Positions 1 to 16,819 of a DNA stretch of 64,000 nt are shown here, piece by piece. The notes beneath the pieces are model-generated. The model was not told the DNA's origin. It did no database searches and saw only the letters and a list, made by a program, of their open reading frames with translations. Numbering within the stretch: the first letter of the stretch is position 1; the number at the start of each line of letters is the position of its first letter. The stretch is from Urophycis tenuis (lineage: Eukaryota; Chordata; Actinopteri; Gadiformes; Phycidae): positions 5,013,974 to 5,077,973 of the forward strand of contig JAXIVH010000032.1 of assembly GCA_036785325.1 (NCBI GenBank), written 5' to 3'. The position numbers were made by a program, and so were the translations under genes.

Positions 1-1195
1 TTGCATTAATGACGTTGACCATAAAACAGATGAAAAATGTAAAACCTATAAACTCAAAATATAATTTAGACAGCAGCCTTGGTCGAGAACATATACCAGC
101 ACATAAGGTAGATAAAATCGATAACATCAAAATATATATACACAGTATTTTGGGGTTATTGTTATTGTTGACCTTTATAGGTCAGCACAGCAAACTGATA
201 TTGGTAGAGTTAAACAAGGAAAAGAACATGTAGAGGTCAAAGTTTAATATTGAACAAAGAACAAAGTCAAAGGACTACTCTATGATGTAGTTCATTGTGT
301 AGTTTGAGTTTGGTGACAATCATCTCTGCAAAAAATGAATGTCTAAATGCCTACGCCTCTGTCATTAGGACATCTTTATCGTCATGCACTTTTAGCCAAG
401 ACCATGAACAATTCCCATTAAAATGCAACCTCAGATGATAAATGAATCAGGACAGGGCTGGAATTAAAATTGATTCGAATTTTTTTTTAAAATAAACTAT
501 AAAATAACCAATTATTTCCCATCACACTTACAAGACTACAGTACATGCTGTTCATAGGCTCGTTCTGAGGCCCCGATTGAAATTCTCAGTGAAAAAATGT
601 ACTTAGAGGGTAACGAAGGACACTTGGTTTAATTGAGATCAAGGGTGTCCCGTTGTTCGATGCTGAATCACTCCCCAGGGAACGCCGTGGTGCCGTGTAC
701 ACCACGCTGTCCCGAGAACTTAATCTGTACCAGAGAAGTTGTCTCAAGGCCAAGGCCAGCGGAACAGACGTCAGTTACAATGAAACAAACTTTAAAAAAA
801 AAAAACTCAGGCGAAGACGACGAGTCATGGAGTGAAACAAGGAAACGTAACTGAAATACGGTACACTGATATTTGGCTTTAGGGGCTTTCAAGGCTTGGT
901 TTCAAACCCAAATGGAAAAAAAAAACAGGGGATTTGGACATGAGGTCAAGTCTCTGGCAATTGATCCTTAATCCTTAAAAGCTTCCACCCACACAAGGAT
1001 GAGGACAGCAAGTCATTGCTGTTGTGACACGATACAATGATCCATTTGAAGTCCAAAGTCATCATTAAATCAGGATCAGATACTTGTTGATTTGTTTCCA
1101 GTGGAAAAAGGCGTTATTATGCTGATATTGTTGCTGCCGGGGCAACTCAGACTCCGCCAACGTGGCGTGCGGTCTTCAGGTCTAGTCTCGGTTTG

Positions 1196-1240
1196 TCTCG
1201 TTTGTTTGTTTGTTTGTTTTGTCTGTCTGTCTGTCTGGAG
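1196..1240. repeat. Compound tetranucleotide repeat (GTTT)n(GTCT)n
   Basis: About five GTTT units run directly into about four GTCT units. Simple sequence within the presumed TMEM104 intron. Confidence 0.9.
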
Positions 1241-1839
1241 GCTTCTTTTGTGTCTAATCTCATCCCTTGTCTGGAGATTAGGATTTTAGGGCTGTAGGTT
1301 AATATGCTCCGCTTTATCTGGGCCACCATACTGCCTCTTTCTATTAGAGACCACATAAATAAACCAAGACGGAGTCAAGCAGGGTGAGGGTTGAGGGTAG
1401 TGGGAGACAACAAGAGCTCTGCAAGGAAAAGTTATTGAAAATAATTCAAATATTATAATTTCACTTGAAACACTTTCACAACAGAACACTAGCTTACTCG
1501 CGCCAAACATGTATTCTCATGAAAACTGAAGATTAAACTATTCAACAGATTACAGTCATATTCCCTCCATTTCCTGAAGATCCATCAAGAGCTTGTCATC
1601 AGAACGGAGGCAGACGTTCTGAACTCAAATATAACCTGTGAATCCGTACACCGACCCGATGCAGCCCAATCAGACCTCCTGTGACTAACCACCCCTGACT
1701 AAGAGACCGACGCAGAAAACCTACCAGCACGGCAGCCAGGCCAAACAACATAGAGGTGTGATACAACAGGCCCCGCGCCTGTCCGCATAAAGTGCCAAGA
1801 AGCGTGACTGACCACTCCTTTAGAAAGAGATGAGGCATT

Positions 1840-1857
1840 CGGGGGGGGGGGGGGGGG
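1840..1857. repeat. Poly-G tract
   Basis: An uninterrupted run of about 18 G within the presumed intron. Length is likely to be unreliable in the assembly. Confidence 0.85.
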
Positions 1858-3728
1858 TGGAGCAGAGACGGCCAGAGAGGAAAAGTCATCACGGCGGGCA
1901 TATCCGGCGCTGAGTGATAGTGACACCGTTCCATTTTGTTTTATGGCTCCTTCTCCCACAACCTCTTTCACTTTCACTTTCCCTCTCTCTCTCTCTCCGC
2001 CACCCATCCACCCACACAGGGATTACAGCCCCGTGGAGGGCTACACTTTAATCCTCCCTCGCTTCGTTTACGGAGCACCGCAGACGTTATGGTTACAGTA
2101 AAGTGTCCTGTACCGCTTCCCTCTGCTCCCAGCTGGGATACAGTCTGGTCTTGTCTCACTCCAATGCCCCTGCCCATAGTGAGGCATCCCTCTATATATA
2201 AACCGGCCATGCAGAGACGGAACCAAATTCTCAACGTCACAGCCACTATCACGCATACATGGAGGATGGAGGTGCTACCTACACTGTAGTAATTAAATAG
2301 ATTTGTGTATCAAAATTGCAGTGGATTCTTTTTTAATTCTTTTTGGATGCATGTCATTAACGTGTGTATGGGCAGTCATCGGGCTCCAGGGGGCCGACTA
2401 CTGGTAGACTGTGGACATTAGGCTTCGAAGCCAGAAGCACGTCGGCTGGGATTCAACACCCTAACCACTCAACCAGCCACCACCACTTTACTAGTAAACT
2501 ACTGTAGCCTTTTGCGGGAGGCCACTTCTTCCACAGTGCCAGAGCCAGGCGGGGAGAAAGCAACTCTGTGCCAACAGAGTCTGTTGAAGTGCCTCATTCT
2601 GCTGATAAAAAAACACTTGGGATCAGGCTCCGTTACGATACACTCAGACCCTGTAAGAACAAGGAATACAGGAAAAGACAGACACTGAGTAGCTCAAGAG
2701 ATTTTCAAGATGAAGGATGTTTGATGGCGTTGACGGCTGAAAACATCAATATTGAGCAAGTGAGGGAGATAACCTTGCCTAATAGCCTGGCACGATCCCA
2801 TTATCACAGACATAGTGCAATAGTGGAGCATCGCCGGGCAATGCAGAGTTCCCTTCAAAGTCTTAGATACCGCACACTCTCTCTAAGGAGAAACGATGAC
2901 GACAAACTCAAAGGGCTAGCTTTGAAGTTTTTGATGAGCGTTTTTTTTTTTCTCCCATTCTTTTGAGCCTCTAGTCACAAAATGAATTAATTCAGTTGAC
3001 AGCAGAAATACCAAAATCCTTACTTTAACAGATTGTCCTTCTATTGAAGTGATCCAGTTGAATGCCAACTGCCTACAGTTGTCTGCTAAACACATCCGTT
3101 AGAGAAGGCAGAGTGCAAAACAAAGTGTGCCTTGTTCTCAGGACTTTTTTTGAAAAGAAACTACGCGGTAAACTACATGGGCAATGTTTCTGCACACGGA
3201 GGGTAAAATCATCATCCATGAGGATAAATGGAAATTGAAAGGGGCGACATTAAATAGTTTGATTTAACGCCTGATATAAAGCAATGTTGTCTTCGATCCT
3301 GTACTTGGTACTCCATCAGAGGTAAGTGAACAGACCAATGGACAGGCCATCTAAATATGTAGGCTAGACACAATATATCTCTAGGCAGAGCTCCATCAGG
3401 CAGATCCTCGGTGCGGATCACACTAGCCGAATAAGAGATGGATTTTAATAAGCAAGTTGGACAAATAAGCCTTCTCAAGCAGAAATTGGTAATATGTCGG
3501 TCCTGTCCAATAGGTCATATTCACCGTCATACCACTAAAGACCAAATAGACAAAAAATGTACACACGGCCGTTTAAGACACAAACAAACCCTGAATCCCG
3601 ATACATCTCGTATCCCCAGCCAAAAAAATACATATATGAAGGTATGTTTGCTTGAAACACCGCCAAGGCAAATACCATAAACACTCAGAGTGGACAGAGG
3701 CTGATTTAGAGGGGGGCTCATAAATCTG

Positions 3729-3770
3729 TGTGTGTGTGTGTGTGTATGTGTGTGTGTGTGTGTGTGTGTT
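3729..3770. repeat. (GT)n microsatellite beside assembly gap
   Basis: GT dinucleotides with one A interruption, ending about 30 bases before the run of N. The gap probably reflects difficulty assembling this repeat. Confidence 0.9.
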
Positions 3771-3800
3771 GAGAGAGCGAGTGATACACGTCGTCTCTGT

Positions 3801-4000
3801 NNNNNNNNNNNNNNNNNNNNNNNNNNNNNNNNNNNNNNNNNNNNNNNNNNNNNNNNNNNNNNNNNNNNNNNNNNNNNNNNNNNNNNNNNNNNNNNNNNNN
3901 NNNNNNNNNNNNNNNNNNNNNNNNNNNNNNNNNNNNNNNNNNNNNNNNNNNNNNNNNNNNNNNNNNNNNNNNNNNNNNNNNNNNNNNNNNNNNNNNNNNN
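3801..4000. other. Assembly gap (200 N)
   Basis: Exactly 200 unresolved bases, a conventional length for a gap of estimated or unknown size. It could hide a small exon. Confidence 0.99.
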
Positions 4001-5707
4001 CCATTCTTTAACACCAAGGAAGAGAGGAGAGCAAATTAGAAAGGCGTTTCATAACGAGACGCTATGTGGGACACACCGATTGCTCCACTGTTAACGAGTC
4101 CTGAAGACGCTCATCACAGACACACAAGGAGTATGCGGTTAAACCCATCTTGAAATACAGCAGTAAACACCTGGTATGATATAGAGTGCGTTACTGGAAT
4201 GCAAGAACAATGGACTATAAAACGTACCACAATAAAGCATCACAAAACCACATGGGGTTGGTTAGCTTCACATTTCTAGTGGGTTCAGGGCTTCACTTGG
4301 GGACCGAGATATGTCTCCATCCTGCAGCCTGTGGACCGAGTCCATTAGCTCCGCTGGTGGAGATAAGGCTAAACTGTATGCCCACCCACTCTCTCCCCAC
4401 CCTGACCGTCTCAGAAAGCGATTGCAGGACCAGAATGCCGATGGGGCAGCAGGGCCTGTCAGCAGTGCTAACTAATACCCCTCCATTACCCCCAACCCCA
4501 CCCCCCCCCCACCCCGTGCAACAAATGATGGCTGCTCTCCGCGGCGGGGCTGCGGCCAGGTGGCACGCGGGTTCCGGCTCTATCCATCACAAGGCCCGCC
4601 TCCTGACCCACCTGACCAATCGGAGAGCCACCTCCGTTATCGGGGAGTTGAGAGAAGACGGGTAACCAAGAGACGGGGGGGGGGTCTGGCCATTGGTCAG
4701 ATTTTTTCCAAGATAAGATGTACTCTATTAATGGCAAACGGGATATTAGAACCTTCTAGTTAGTTTCCAAAAAGATAATAGTATAGAATGTCTACTTCGA
4801 TGGGATAATAGTCTCTACTTTGATGGGACTGCTTTGTATGTTTCTGAGCGTACGTAACATAACGTGTTGTGTACAGTATGTTTTCTACACATTATGCTGG
4901 GCCAGATGCAGACGGCAAACTGGAGTGAAGGATGCGCTTAAGATTCAATGCAGGAATTACTTTGACAGTTGAGACTCTATTGGATTAATTATTCAATCTA
5001 AAAAGACTGTGTTGAAACAAGCCCTAGTTAAGAGAGTACGTAACAAGTCCAGTTCAGTTGAAGTGCTCTTCATCACAAGTGTCTCAGAGAGATGGGCAGA
5101 CCCACAGTAGGTCCACGGACATACAGCTTCAATCTAATGTGCTCTTCATCAAGGGCACCATCCTTCTTTGTGGTTGACATTTTTTAACCTCATCTTCACG
5201 TTAATGTAACAAACACAAACATCCCGTTTCGATCAGCAGCACACACTGAAAAGCAAATCCCCTGCGGTATAACCAAGAATGAGAATTCCTGTAAACAGAA
5301 CTCCGCTGTTTACAGTACAACTCTGATATCCTACGAAACCACAGCCAAGCTCAGAAGGAATCGCTGACATCCAAGCGCATTCCCGCATATGTAGACACGA
5401 GAAAGAGATTGCAGCATTTTTCCGATTAGCAAATGCCTGGAACAGGGCTGTCACCAACATGACCTTTCACCCCGCTCCCAAACCCAACAGACTGGGACAG
5501 TCACCCGGCATTCCTTCATGTAGTAAGAAATGGCACTTAGAGGAAAGTCGTTTTGAGGTGGTGAAGATGAATGGAACAGGCGGCGCGCTGATTAGAACAA
5601 AGCTCTGAACCGCAGGGGGTGGGGTGTGTTAGGTGGGGTGGAGGGTTGCAGCTGGATGAATTAGCATTCAAGCCCACACCCTCTGGACCGCCAAGGGTAG
5701 CACCGCA

Positions 5708-5757
5708 TGTGTGTGTGTGTGTGTGTGTGTGCGTGTGTGCGTGTGTGTGTGTGTGTC
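5708..5757. repeat. (GT)n microsatellite
   Basis: GT dinucleotides with GC interruptions; open frames crossing it give only repetitive Cys-Val peptides and are not coding. Confidence 0.9.
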
Positions 5758-5888
5758 AGAGCCAATCCTTCTGTTGCACAGCCGTCCCCACTAACTGCCA
5801 GATCGCATTGAATGGTGTTGCAGCGAGACACGCAGGTAAGCCGCCCCGCGCAGCGGACAGCGCCCAACAAGGGCAGAAACTCCGGCAC

Positions 5889-5991
5889 GCTCGCTCTCTC
5901 TCTCTTTCTTTCTTTCTCGCTCTCTCTCTCTCTCTCTCTCCCTCCCTCTCTTTCTCCCCCTCTCTCTCTCTCCCCCTCTCTCCCTCTCCCC
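5889..5991. repeat. CT-rich low-complexity tract
   Basis: Imperfect CT/CCCT polypyrimidine sequence about 100 bases long; the minus strand reads as Arg-Glu repeats, which are spurious. Confidence 0.9.
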
Positions 5992-6202
5992 TGCCTCGGC
6001 ACGCGGCGACTTTAGCCAAAGTCGTCTTTCAATCAGATCCCACGTGTGCGTCATGCGTGTGAAGGTCACGGCCACGCCTTTCCCAACATGCAGTGTGCGG
6101 CGCTGCTGACCGGCAGATCGTCCCCGCATTGGCCGCGTTCCAGACCTGCATCCTGCGGCAGGCATTGCGGGACGGCCCGAGGGAGTCAAACGCATTCCAA
6201 CG

Positions 6203-6415
6203 ATGTGTCGCTGCGCTGTTGTATTGTGTCGCTGTGCTGTTGTATCGTGTCGCTGCGCTGTTGTATTGTGTCGCTGTACTGTTGTATTGTGTCGCTGTAC
6301 TGTTGTATTGTGTCGCTGTACTGTTGTATTGTGTCGCTGTGCTGTTGTATCGTGTCGCTGCGCTGTTGTATTGTGTCGCTGTACTGTTGTATTGTGTCGC
6401 TGTACTGTTGTATGG
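6203..6415. repeat. 21-bp minisatellite, about 10 copies
   Basis: The core GTGTCGCTG(C/T)(G/A)CTGTTGTAT(T/C) repeats every 21 bases about ten times with only a few point variants. Since 21 is a multiple of three, frames on both strands stay open (for example a repeated CCCIVSL-like peptide), but there is no gene context. Confidence 0.9.
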
Positions 6416-6940
6416 TACTGTATTGCATGTAGGATTTAAAGCGCACATGCAATAAAATACAGTGATGCACTTTCAATCAATAATACAGCTCATGATTTTG
6501 ATGTTTAACTGTAATATCTTGTAAAACAGAGTTCTAAGAAGGAGTGTAACCTCATGGAAGATCCATGGCAACTTTGTGCCACCTGTTTAGTAGCTTTGTT
6601 GTGCATGTCGTCTCCTGTTCTCTATTCTCTGTTGTCTTGTTTCGGTAGTGGTGAAAAAAGGCACGATGAATAGAGTTGATTACTATGTTGAACAAGACAT
6701 CGCCCAGTTAAAAGGAAAAAACTAAAGATTTGGAGTTCACTGCACCTTCAAACACAACATTTTGGGAAGTCACAGCAGTAAGAGTTTGAGGACCAACTCC
6801 TTGATTTCAAAGGACTTAAGGATAAAAATGCTGTTTGTTCTTTGGTGTAACGCCTGCCCACTGCGACATGGCTAATCAATAACAACTTGAAAAAGACAAG
6901 ATGACCAAAGGCTGAGCAAGCAAAACGGTAACCCCCCTGA

Positions 6941-6941
<1 letters not shown>

Positions 6942-7019
<78 letters not shown>
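6942..7019. repeat. (CA)n microsatellite
   Basis: About 39 uninterrupted CA units. Confidence 0.95.
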
Positions 7020-7023
<4 letters not shown>

Positions 7024-8049
7024 GGAAACAAGTGTGTTGAAAGTGTTTAAAGGCCAACAGGCAGCAGGTAAAAAGCTTTGTATTCATGGGAGACTACATT
7101 TTAAAAATACCTTCATGAAGCAAACGTGTCTACAGGGAGAAGGACTCAATGCCCGCAGTAAAGGAACCTCTGTTTTCCAGAAGTTCCAACCGAAACGTTA
7201 AAAACATGAAGTCATCAATATTACACACACGCACATACCAACCAAACATCGACAAACAAGCTAAACACTTCCCTACCATACACAAACGCACACACAAGAC
7301 GTTTGTGGAGCTAGTTAGCATTTAGACATCTTGACCAACAGCGCTTCGAGGTAGACTGAGAGGGGTGGGGGAGAGAGAGAAAGAGAGAGAGACCTCTGTT
7401 CTCCACCAATCGATACTTCAGGTCGTCTTTGAGGACGAGGTCGTCCTCAAAGACTTATCTTGGTACTCTCTAAGAGAGTGAGTTAGTGGCTACAGTGTTT
7501 AGGAGTGTAGTTGTGTTGTTAGTCCTCATGAGAATGAATGGATAAGAGACGGCGAACAAGTGCACGCGGTCACAAGACTATTTAAGCAATGAGGGGGAGA
7601 GAGCAAATGAATGGAAAAACTATTCCTGTGTGTGTGCTATGCTTCAAGTGCTCCACCTAGTGGCCAAAGGGGACACCTGACAGGCAGTGACGACAATGGG
7701 GAGGCAGAGGGTAGCTTTTGGCCATCAGCCCTGCACACAGGGAAATACTGCTAACCACACTCAACATACAGGCAATAGGAGTACCTGAGGCCCACTGCTG
7801 TTCCAGAGCAGGACGGGAGCTGTACTTGATTACTTTGAGAGAAAAGTAACCGCAAAAAATGTCAGACGTAGAGGACCAAGTACAATTCCTTGTATGTGCA
7901 AAGTTACTTGGCAATAAACATCTTTCTGACTTCTGACTAAATTAAATTAAAACAAAAAAATAATAAAAATAAATAAAATAAAAAAATACATACACCAGAT
8001 TGGAAATTAAAGTAATTCTGTAAAAACTGTCAGGAATAGGATTCGCAGA

Positions 8050-8607
8050 GCAGTGTGTGCACCGACCGCCGCGTTGCCGTACAGTGTGTGCGCCGACCGC
8101 CGCGTTGCCGTACAGTGTGTGCGCCGACCGCCGCGCTGCCGTACAGTGTGTGCACCGACCGCCGCGCTGCAGTACAGTGTGTGCACCGACCGCCGCGCTG
8201 CAGTACAGTGTGTGCACCGACCGCCGCGCTCCAGTACAGTGTGTGCGCCGACCGCCGCGCTGCAGTACAGTGTGTGCACCGACCGCCGCGCTGCAGTACA
8301 GTGTGTGCACCGACCGCCGCGCTGCAGTACAGTGTGTGCACCGACCGCCGCGCTGCCGTACAGTGTGTGCACCGACCGCCGCGCTGCAGTACAGTGTGTG
8401 CACCGACCGCCGCACTCCAGTACAGTGTGTGCACCGACCGCCGCGCTGCAGTACAGTGTGTGCACCGACCGCCGCGCTGCAGTACAGTGTGTGCACAGAC
8501 CGCCGCGCTGCCGTACAGTGTGTGCACTGACCGCCGCGCTGCCGTACAGTGTGTGCACCGACCGCCGCGCTGCAGTACAGTGTGTGCACCGACCGCCGCA
8601 CTGCCGT
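8050..8607. repeat. 31-bp GC-rich minisatellite, 18 copies
   Basis: The word GTGTGTGC recurs every 31 bases from 8053 to 8580, giving 18 units. Each unit contains ACCGACCGCCGCGCTGC and most then carry AGTACA. Variation is limited to a few sites (ACC/GCC, GCTGC/GTTGC/GCTCC, CAG/CCG). Because 31 is not a multiple of three, each frame steps through all three readings of the unit, and six long open frames on both strands result. These are artefacts of composition. Confidence 0.95.
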
Positions 8608-8658
8608 GGGAGCACCGGGGGCATGCAGGCACGTGCACATATCCACTCACGAAGCAAT

Positions 8659-8766
8659 CACACACACACACACACACACACAAAGACACCTACATCCACA
8701 AGCACTTACACACACACACACACAAAGACACCTACATCCACAAGCACTTACACACACACGCACACT
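8659..8766. repeat. (CA)n with a duplicated 40-bp block
   Basis: CA dinucleotides alternate with two copies of a block containing AAAGACACCTACATCCACAA, giving a short compound tandem repeat just downstream of the 31-bp minisatellite. Confidence 0.85.
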
Positions 8767-9166
8767 GCGTAAATCTACACAATTGCACGTGTGCACACGT
8801 AGACGCAGTTTGGAGATGAGACGGCAGCCTTGATGGGGTCTCCGCCAGGTCATTACAACCACGGGGGGGATTTATTAGTCTGAAATTACATCCCATTAGA
8901 CGACTAAGTATCTCACGCTGTGAACGTGACAAGACCGGCTTAGAGGTGAGAGAACTTGCAACGGACAACAGAGCCTCCTCTTACTACAATGTTCTCCCCC
9001 CCCCCCACCTCCCGCCTTAGTCTGGGGGAGGATGCTGAGCGCAGCAGCTATTCTGTAGCAAATCATGACTAGAAGAGGAGTAAGAGGTAGCCCGGGTCCA
9101 AGCAGAACATCGCCTTTGAGACGATCACCTGGGAACAGCGTTACCCGGGCCCCAGTGGAAAATTAC

Positions 9167-14030
<4,864 letters not shown>

Positions 14031-14358
14031 GGTTTACCTTGTCCGAGATCACTGCCTGTAAGGACAAGACTTTAGTAGTATGCATCTTTACATTCACATG
14101 CAAATAAACACTCTGTCCCCGATATCGACTTCGAGGCGGTTACGAAGACTTGGTTATTGTAGTGTTGAATATGCAACGTGTCAACATCAATATCATCCAA
14201 TAGATGCCACGTATGTCTGACAACAACCATTATCAGCCTCTGTAAGGCCATAATACAGAGCAACTGTTAGTACATAGACATAGTTAACCTAGACAAACGA
14301 ACTAACCGCGACACGCAGTTATGCAGTTATGCGTACACAATAATAAAGCATCCTCACC
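14031..14358 (-). other. tmem104: TMEM104 5' UTR: second-exon leader and end of first exon
   Basis: The ATG exon extends upstream to 14055, where an ACAG acceptor is seen. A further upstream non-coding exon ends at 14358 with AAG followed by GTGAGG. Its 5' end is not defined by the sequence; it probably starts within about 120 bases. Confidence 0.5.
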
Positions 14359-15372
14359 TTAGTTTGAATACACCTCTAGCTGGGCTTGCTAGCTGCAAAG
14401 CTAACAGGATGCTAGCAGGATGCTCCTAGTTTCTCTCAGCCGAGAGGTTTTAAAGCTAACCTACCGAGCGTACCCACTCAACACACCTCTGGAGAATACC
14501 TTGCATGTGCCGTTTGGCGATTGTATGTTGAATAGGAAGCCATACATCAAGAATATAATGTACCACTGGTCTACAGTAACTATAATAACACCAAGTAAAG
14601 TCAGCTGTCAACTGCACAGGTGTTCAAAAGTCACGGGGTCTGTCATATGTACGTTCGTTTATTGTCCTGGATATCCCCAATGCAAATACCCTTACTGAAA
14701 CTACTTCAAACTATGTTTTTTTTTATTTGTGGTCAAGTTATTGTTCATCATCAGATAATTGATGTTTCTATTACATGTTTTGTGATGGCGAGTTACTTTA
14801 TTAGAAAGTTATAAATGGTGATTGAAATGAAGCTCCGCCCGCGAAAGCTACTCCTGATATAAAAGCGACTGTCTACCTCACAAACGCTGGTCATGTGACC
14901 ACTATAGCAGCATTTTCCAAATAAATACTACAACGAAATTAATGTAATAATAGTATACATTTGTCAGTTATGTAAATGTATAATATAATTTGGATGTTAA
15001 TTTATATCTAAAAATATATATATTGATGTCTGCGTAAGTGTCAACGCCCATGGGAACGCCCATTTATTTTTGAACTATTCTGGACTAATTTGTTGCATTA
15101 TGCCTTGTTGCACTCTGATATCCGCATAATGTATAACGCGTATGTGTTGTAAAAACAAACAAATGTCTTTCGTCTGTGCAAAAATATTACTCCAACAAGG
15201 TTCACGATGGAGTTTAGCCCCTGTTAGCTTTTCCGCTCTAAAGTCCAGGAGGCGAAGTGAAAGGTTACAGTCGTTCAGCGGATGGATTAAGAACGAAAAT
15301 CATTTTTAAACTAAAAAGCAACGTGTTTGGTTTGGTTTACTGCATAGGAAGACACTTAAAATATTTTCAGCG
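14359..15372. promoter_or_regulatory. Divergent TMEM104 / TMEM220 promoter region
   Basis: The two genes point away from each other with about 1 kb between them, so regulatory DNA is probably shared. Visible motifs are a GC-box-like CTCCGCCCGCG near 14834, GATATAAAAG near 14856 and an M-box/E-box at 14890-14899. Transcription start sites cannot be placed from sequence alone. Confidence 0.45.
14890..14899. promoter_or_regulatory. M-box / CLEAR-like motif GTCATGTGAC
   Basis: GTCATGTGAC contains TCATGTG, the M-box bound by the MITF/TFE family, and differs by one base from the lysosomal CLEAR palindrome GTCACGTGAC. It lies between the divergent genes. Binding is inferred only. Confidence 0.35.
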
Positions 15373-16819
15373 ATGAACGTAGACTGCAGAGGGAACACCA
15401 AAACTAGTATTTTGGTTGTGTGGCAAGTTTGCAATGTCTGCATGTCTTTATTTTTTGCTCTTGCAGCCTATGTGCAGGTGAGTTGTTCTAGCTCCACGAA
15501 ACCTTGTTTTGTCTGACTATTGATCAACATGAACATAATAATACATTAATATATGTATTTTTGTATATAGATAAATGATCCCGACGCAGGGCTGTGGATG
15601 GTAAGATTGTTGTTAGGCTATGGGCATCTCCATATCACATTCCGTCAACGTTTCCATTCATAAGATGTCTCTTTTTGTAGGTTGCATACGCCGTTCCTGC
15701 AGCTCTTTGCATAACTGTCGGGCTGAAACCCCAGGTGACAGGTAAAACATTCACAATAGTCTATTATCAATATTCCAATGACGTCGTTCATTCCTTCACG
15801 TTAAAAAGACGTAAGCGACTGCAATTTTGTAACAACGCTTTAAGCGCCATCAAGTGGACAAATTACTATCAGCACACTTCGTATAAAACATTTCCTAGCA
15901 GTTTGACTCCCCCAGAGGTCAACTGTTGATTGTTGTTCTCAGCATTTTAAAATAATTTGACAATTTGATCATTTTCAGAATGGTTGCTGTGGAGGAGGAT
16001 TGCTGATCTCCACGTGATGGTTTCAACTGCTGTCCTTGGCATGTTGGGCTGGACATTATATAAAGAAGGCATCACTAATGTTTTCCAGCAAGAGGAGGGG
16101 AGGTGCGTTGTGTTGCATTCATTTCTATTGACCCCCCGGGGTTTAAATTGGGGAAGTGTGGCGTTATTATAGGACATCCTAGCAGGACTGTCTTCAATAT
16201 ATCAAGTGTATGTAGTAGTATAGGTGTAGGAGGACTACATCATATACACTATGCTAGTGTAACTACCACCCACAATGATTGTCAAATCTCTCATTACCAT
16301 ACAAACCAACCCATGAAGGATTACTTCTTCCATTCTTGCATAAAATTCACGATACATACGATACATTCTAGTATTATGACAAATGTACTTTTGTAAGTTG
16401 CTTTGGACAAAAGCGTCTGCTAAATGACCTGAACTTAAATGTAAATTTCGACCTTTTCTTAGTAGGTAGGTATGAAGCTAGCCCCACTCAACATACATTT
16501 CCCACCCTTTTTTTCTCAGGGAATTTTCCGGACTCATGCTTACTGTAATTTGGCTTCTGCTGTGTCGCCACTCCGGAAGGTTGAGAAGATATTTTATGAC
16601 CAATTTAAAATAGAATAATGTTGATTGGTTTCATTCTTTTTTAACTGAATGTTGTTGTGTGTGTGTGTGTGTGTGTGTTCTACCAGGGGCCCGGTTGGAA
16701 TGCTGCGAGTGTCAACTGCCGCGGCCATCACAGCCTTCCCCTTTGTGGCGTGGATGTACTACTACGTCAACAAGGAGCTCACAGCTAACTGGCCTTCACA
16801 CTGTCAAACGGCCATCTAG
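15373..16819 (+). CDS. tmem220: TMEM220 (transmembrane protein 220), complete
   Basis: Small multipass membrane protein of unknown biochemical function. Six exons: 15373-15477, 15571-15600, 15681-15741, 15979-16102, 16520-16579 and 16687-16819, total 513 nt, 170 residues plus stop TAG. All introns are GT-AG and the split codons agree (G|AA Glu, AG|G Arg twice). Residues near the start (VWQVCNVCMSLFFALAAYVQ) form a first membrane helix followed by the family-typical INDPDAGLWM; further helices are VAYAVPAALCITVGL, MVSTAVLGMLGWTLY, LMLTVIWLLLC and a C-terminal ITAFPFVAWMYYYV. Length is close to mammalian TMEM220. It sits just upstream of SCO1 on the same strand, as TMEM220 and SCO1 are near neighbours in human. 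An ATTAAA at 16900 is a candidate polyadenylation signal. Confidence 0.92.
16380..16435 (+). repeat. SINE-like 3' tail in TMEM220 intron
   Basis: Contains TTGCTTTGGACAAAAGCG followed by TCTGCTAAATGACC, the ubiquitous 3' tail of fish SINEs. The tRNA-like head is not clear, so it is a truncated or decayed copy. Confidence 0.6.

Larger units (their letters stand above)
1..9166. other. Probable long TMEM104 intron (no exon seen)
   Basis: I find no recognisable exon here on either strand. The next expected TMEM104 exon (after residues ending SMFFNK) is not visible, so by inference this is one intron of more than 9 kb, or the missing exon is in the 200-base gap. Contents are low-complexity runs, two minisatellites, several CA/GT tracts and short chance open frames. 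An open frame on + around 653-835 and another at 2568-2966 resemble nothing I know. A TATATAAA sequence near 2193 has no gene attached to it. Confidence 0.5.

Noticed and set aside
2568..2966. 132-codon open frame on the plus strand
   Set aside because: No recognisable domain, ends in a poly-T/Phe stretch, and no splice or promoter context.
6029..6476. Open frames through the 21-bp minisatellite
   Set aside because: Unit length is a multiple of three, so openness is automatic; no supporting gene structure.
8050..8657. Long open frames of 157-254 codons on both strands through the 31-bp repeat
   Set aside because: The unit lacks stop codons in most frames, and six overlapping frames on two strands are open at once; no start context, splice signal or homology.
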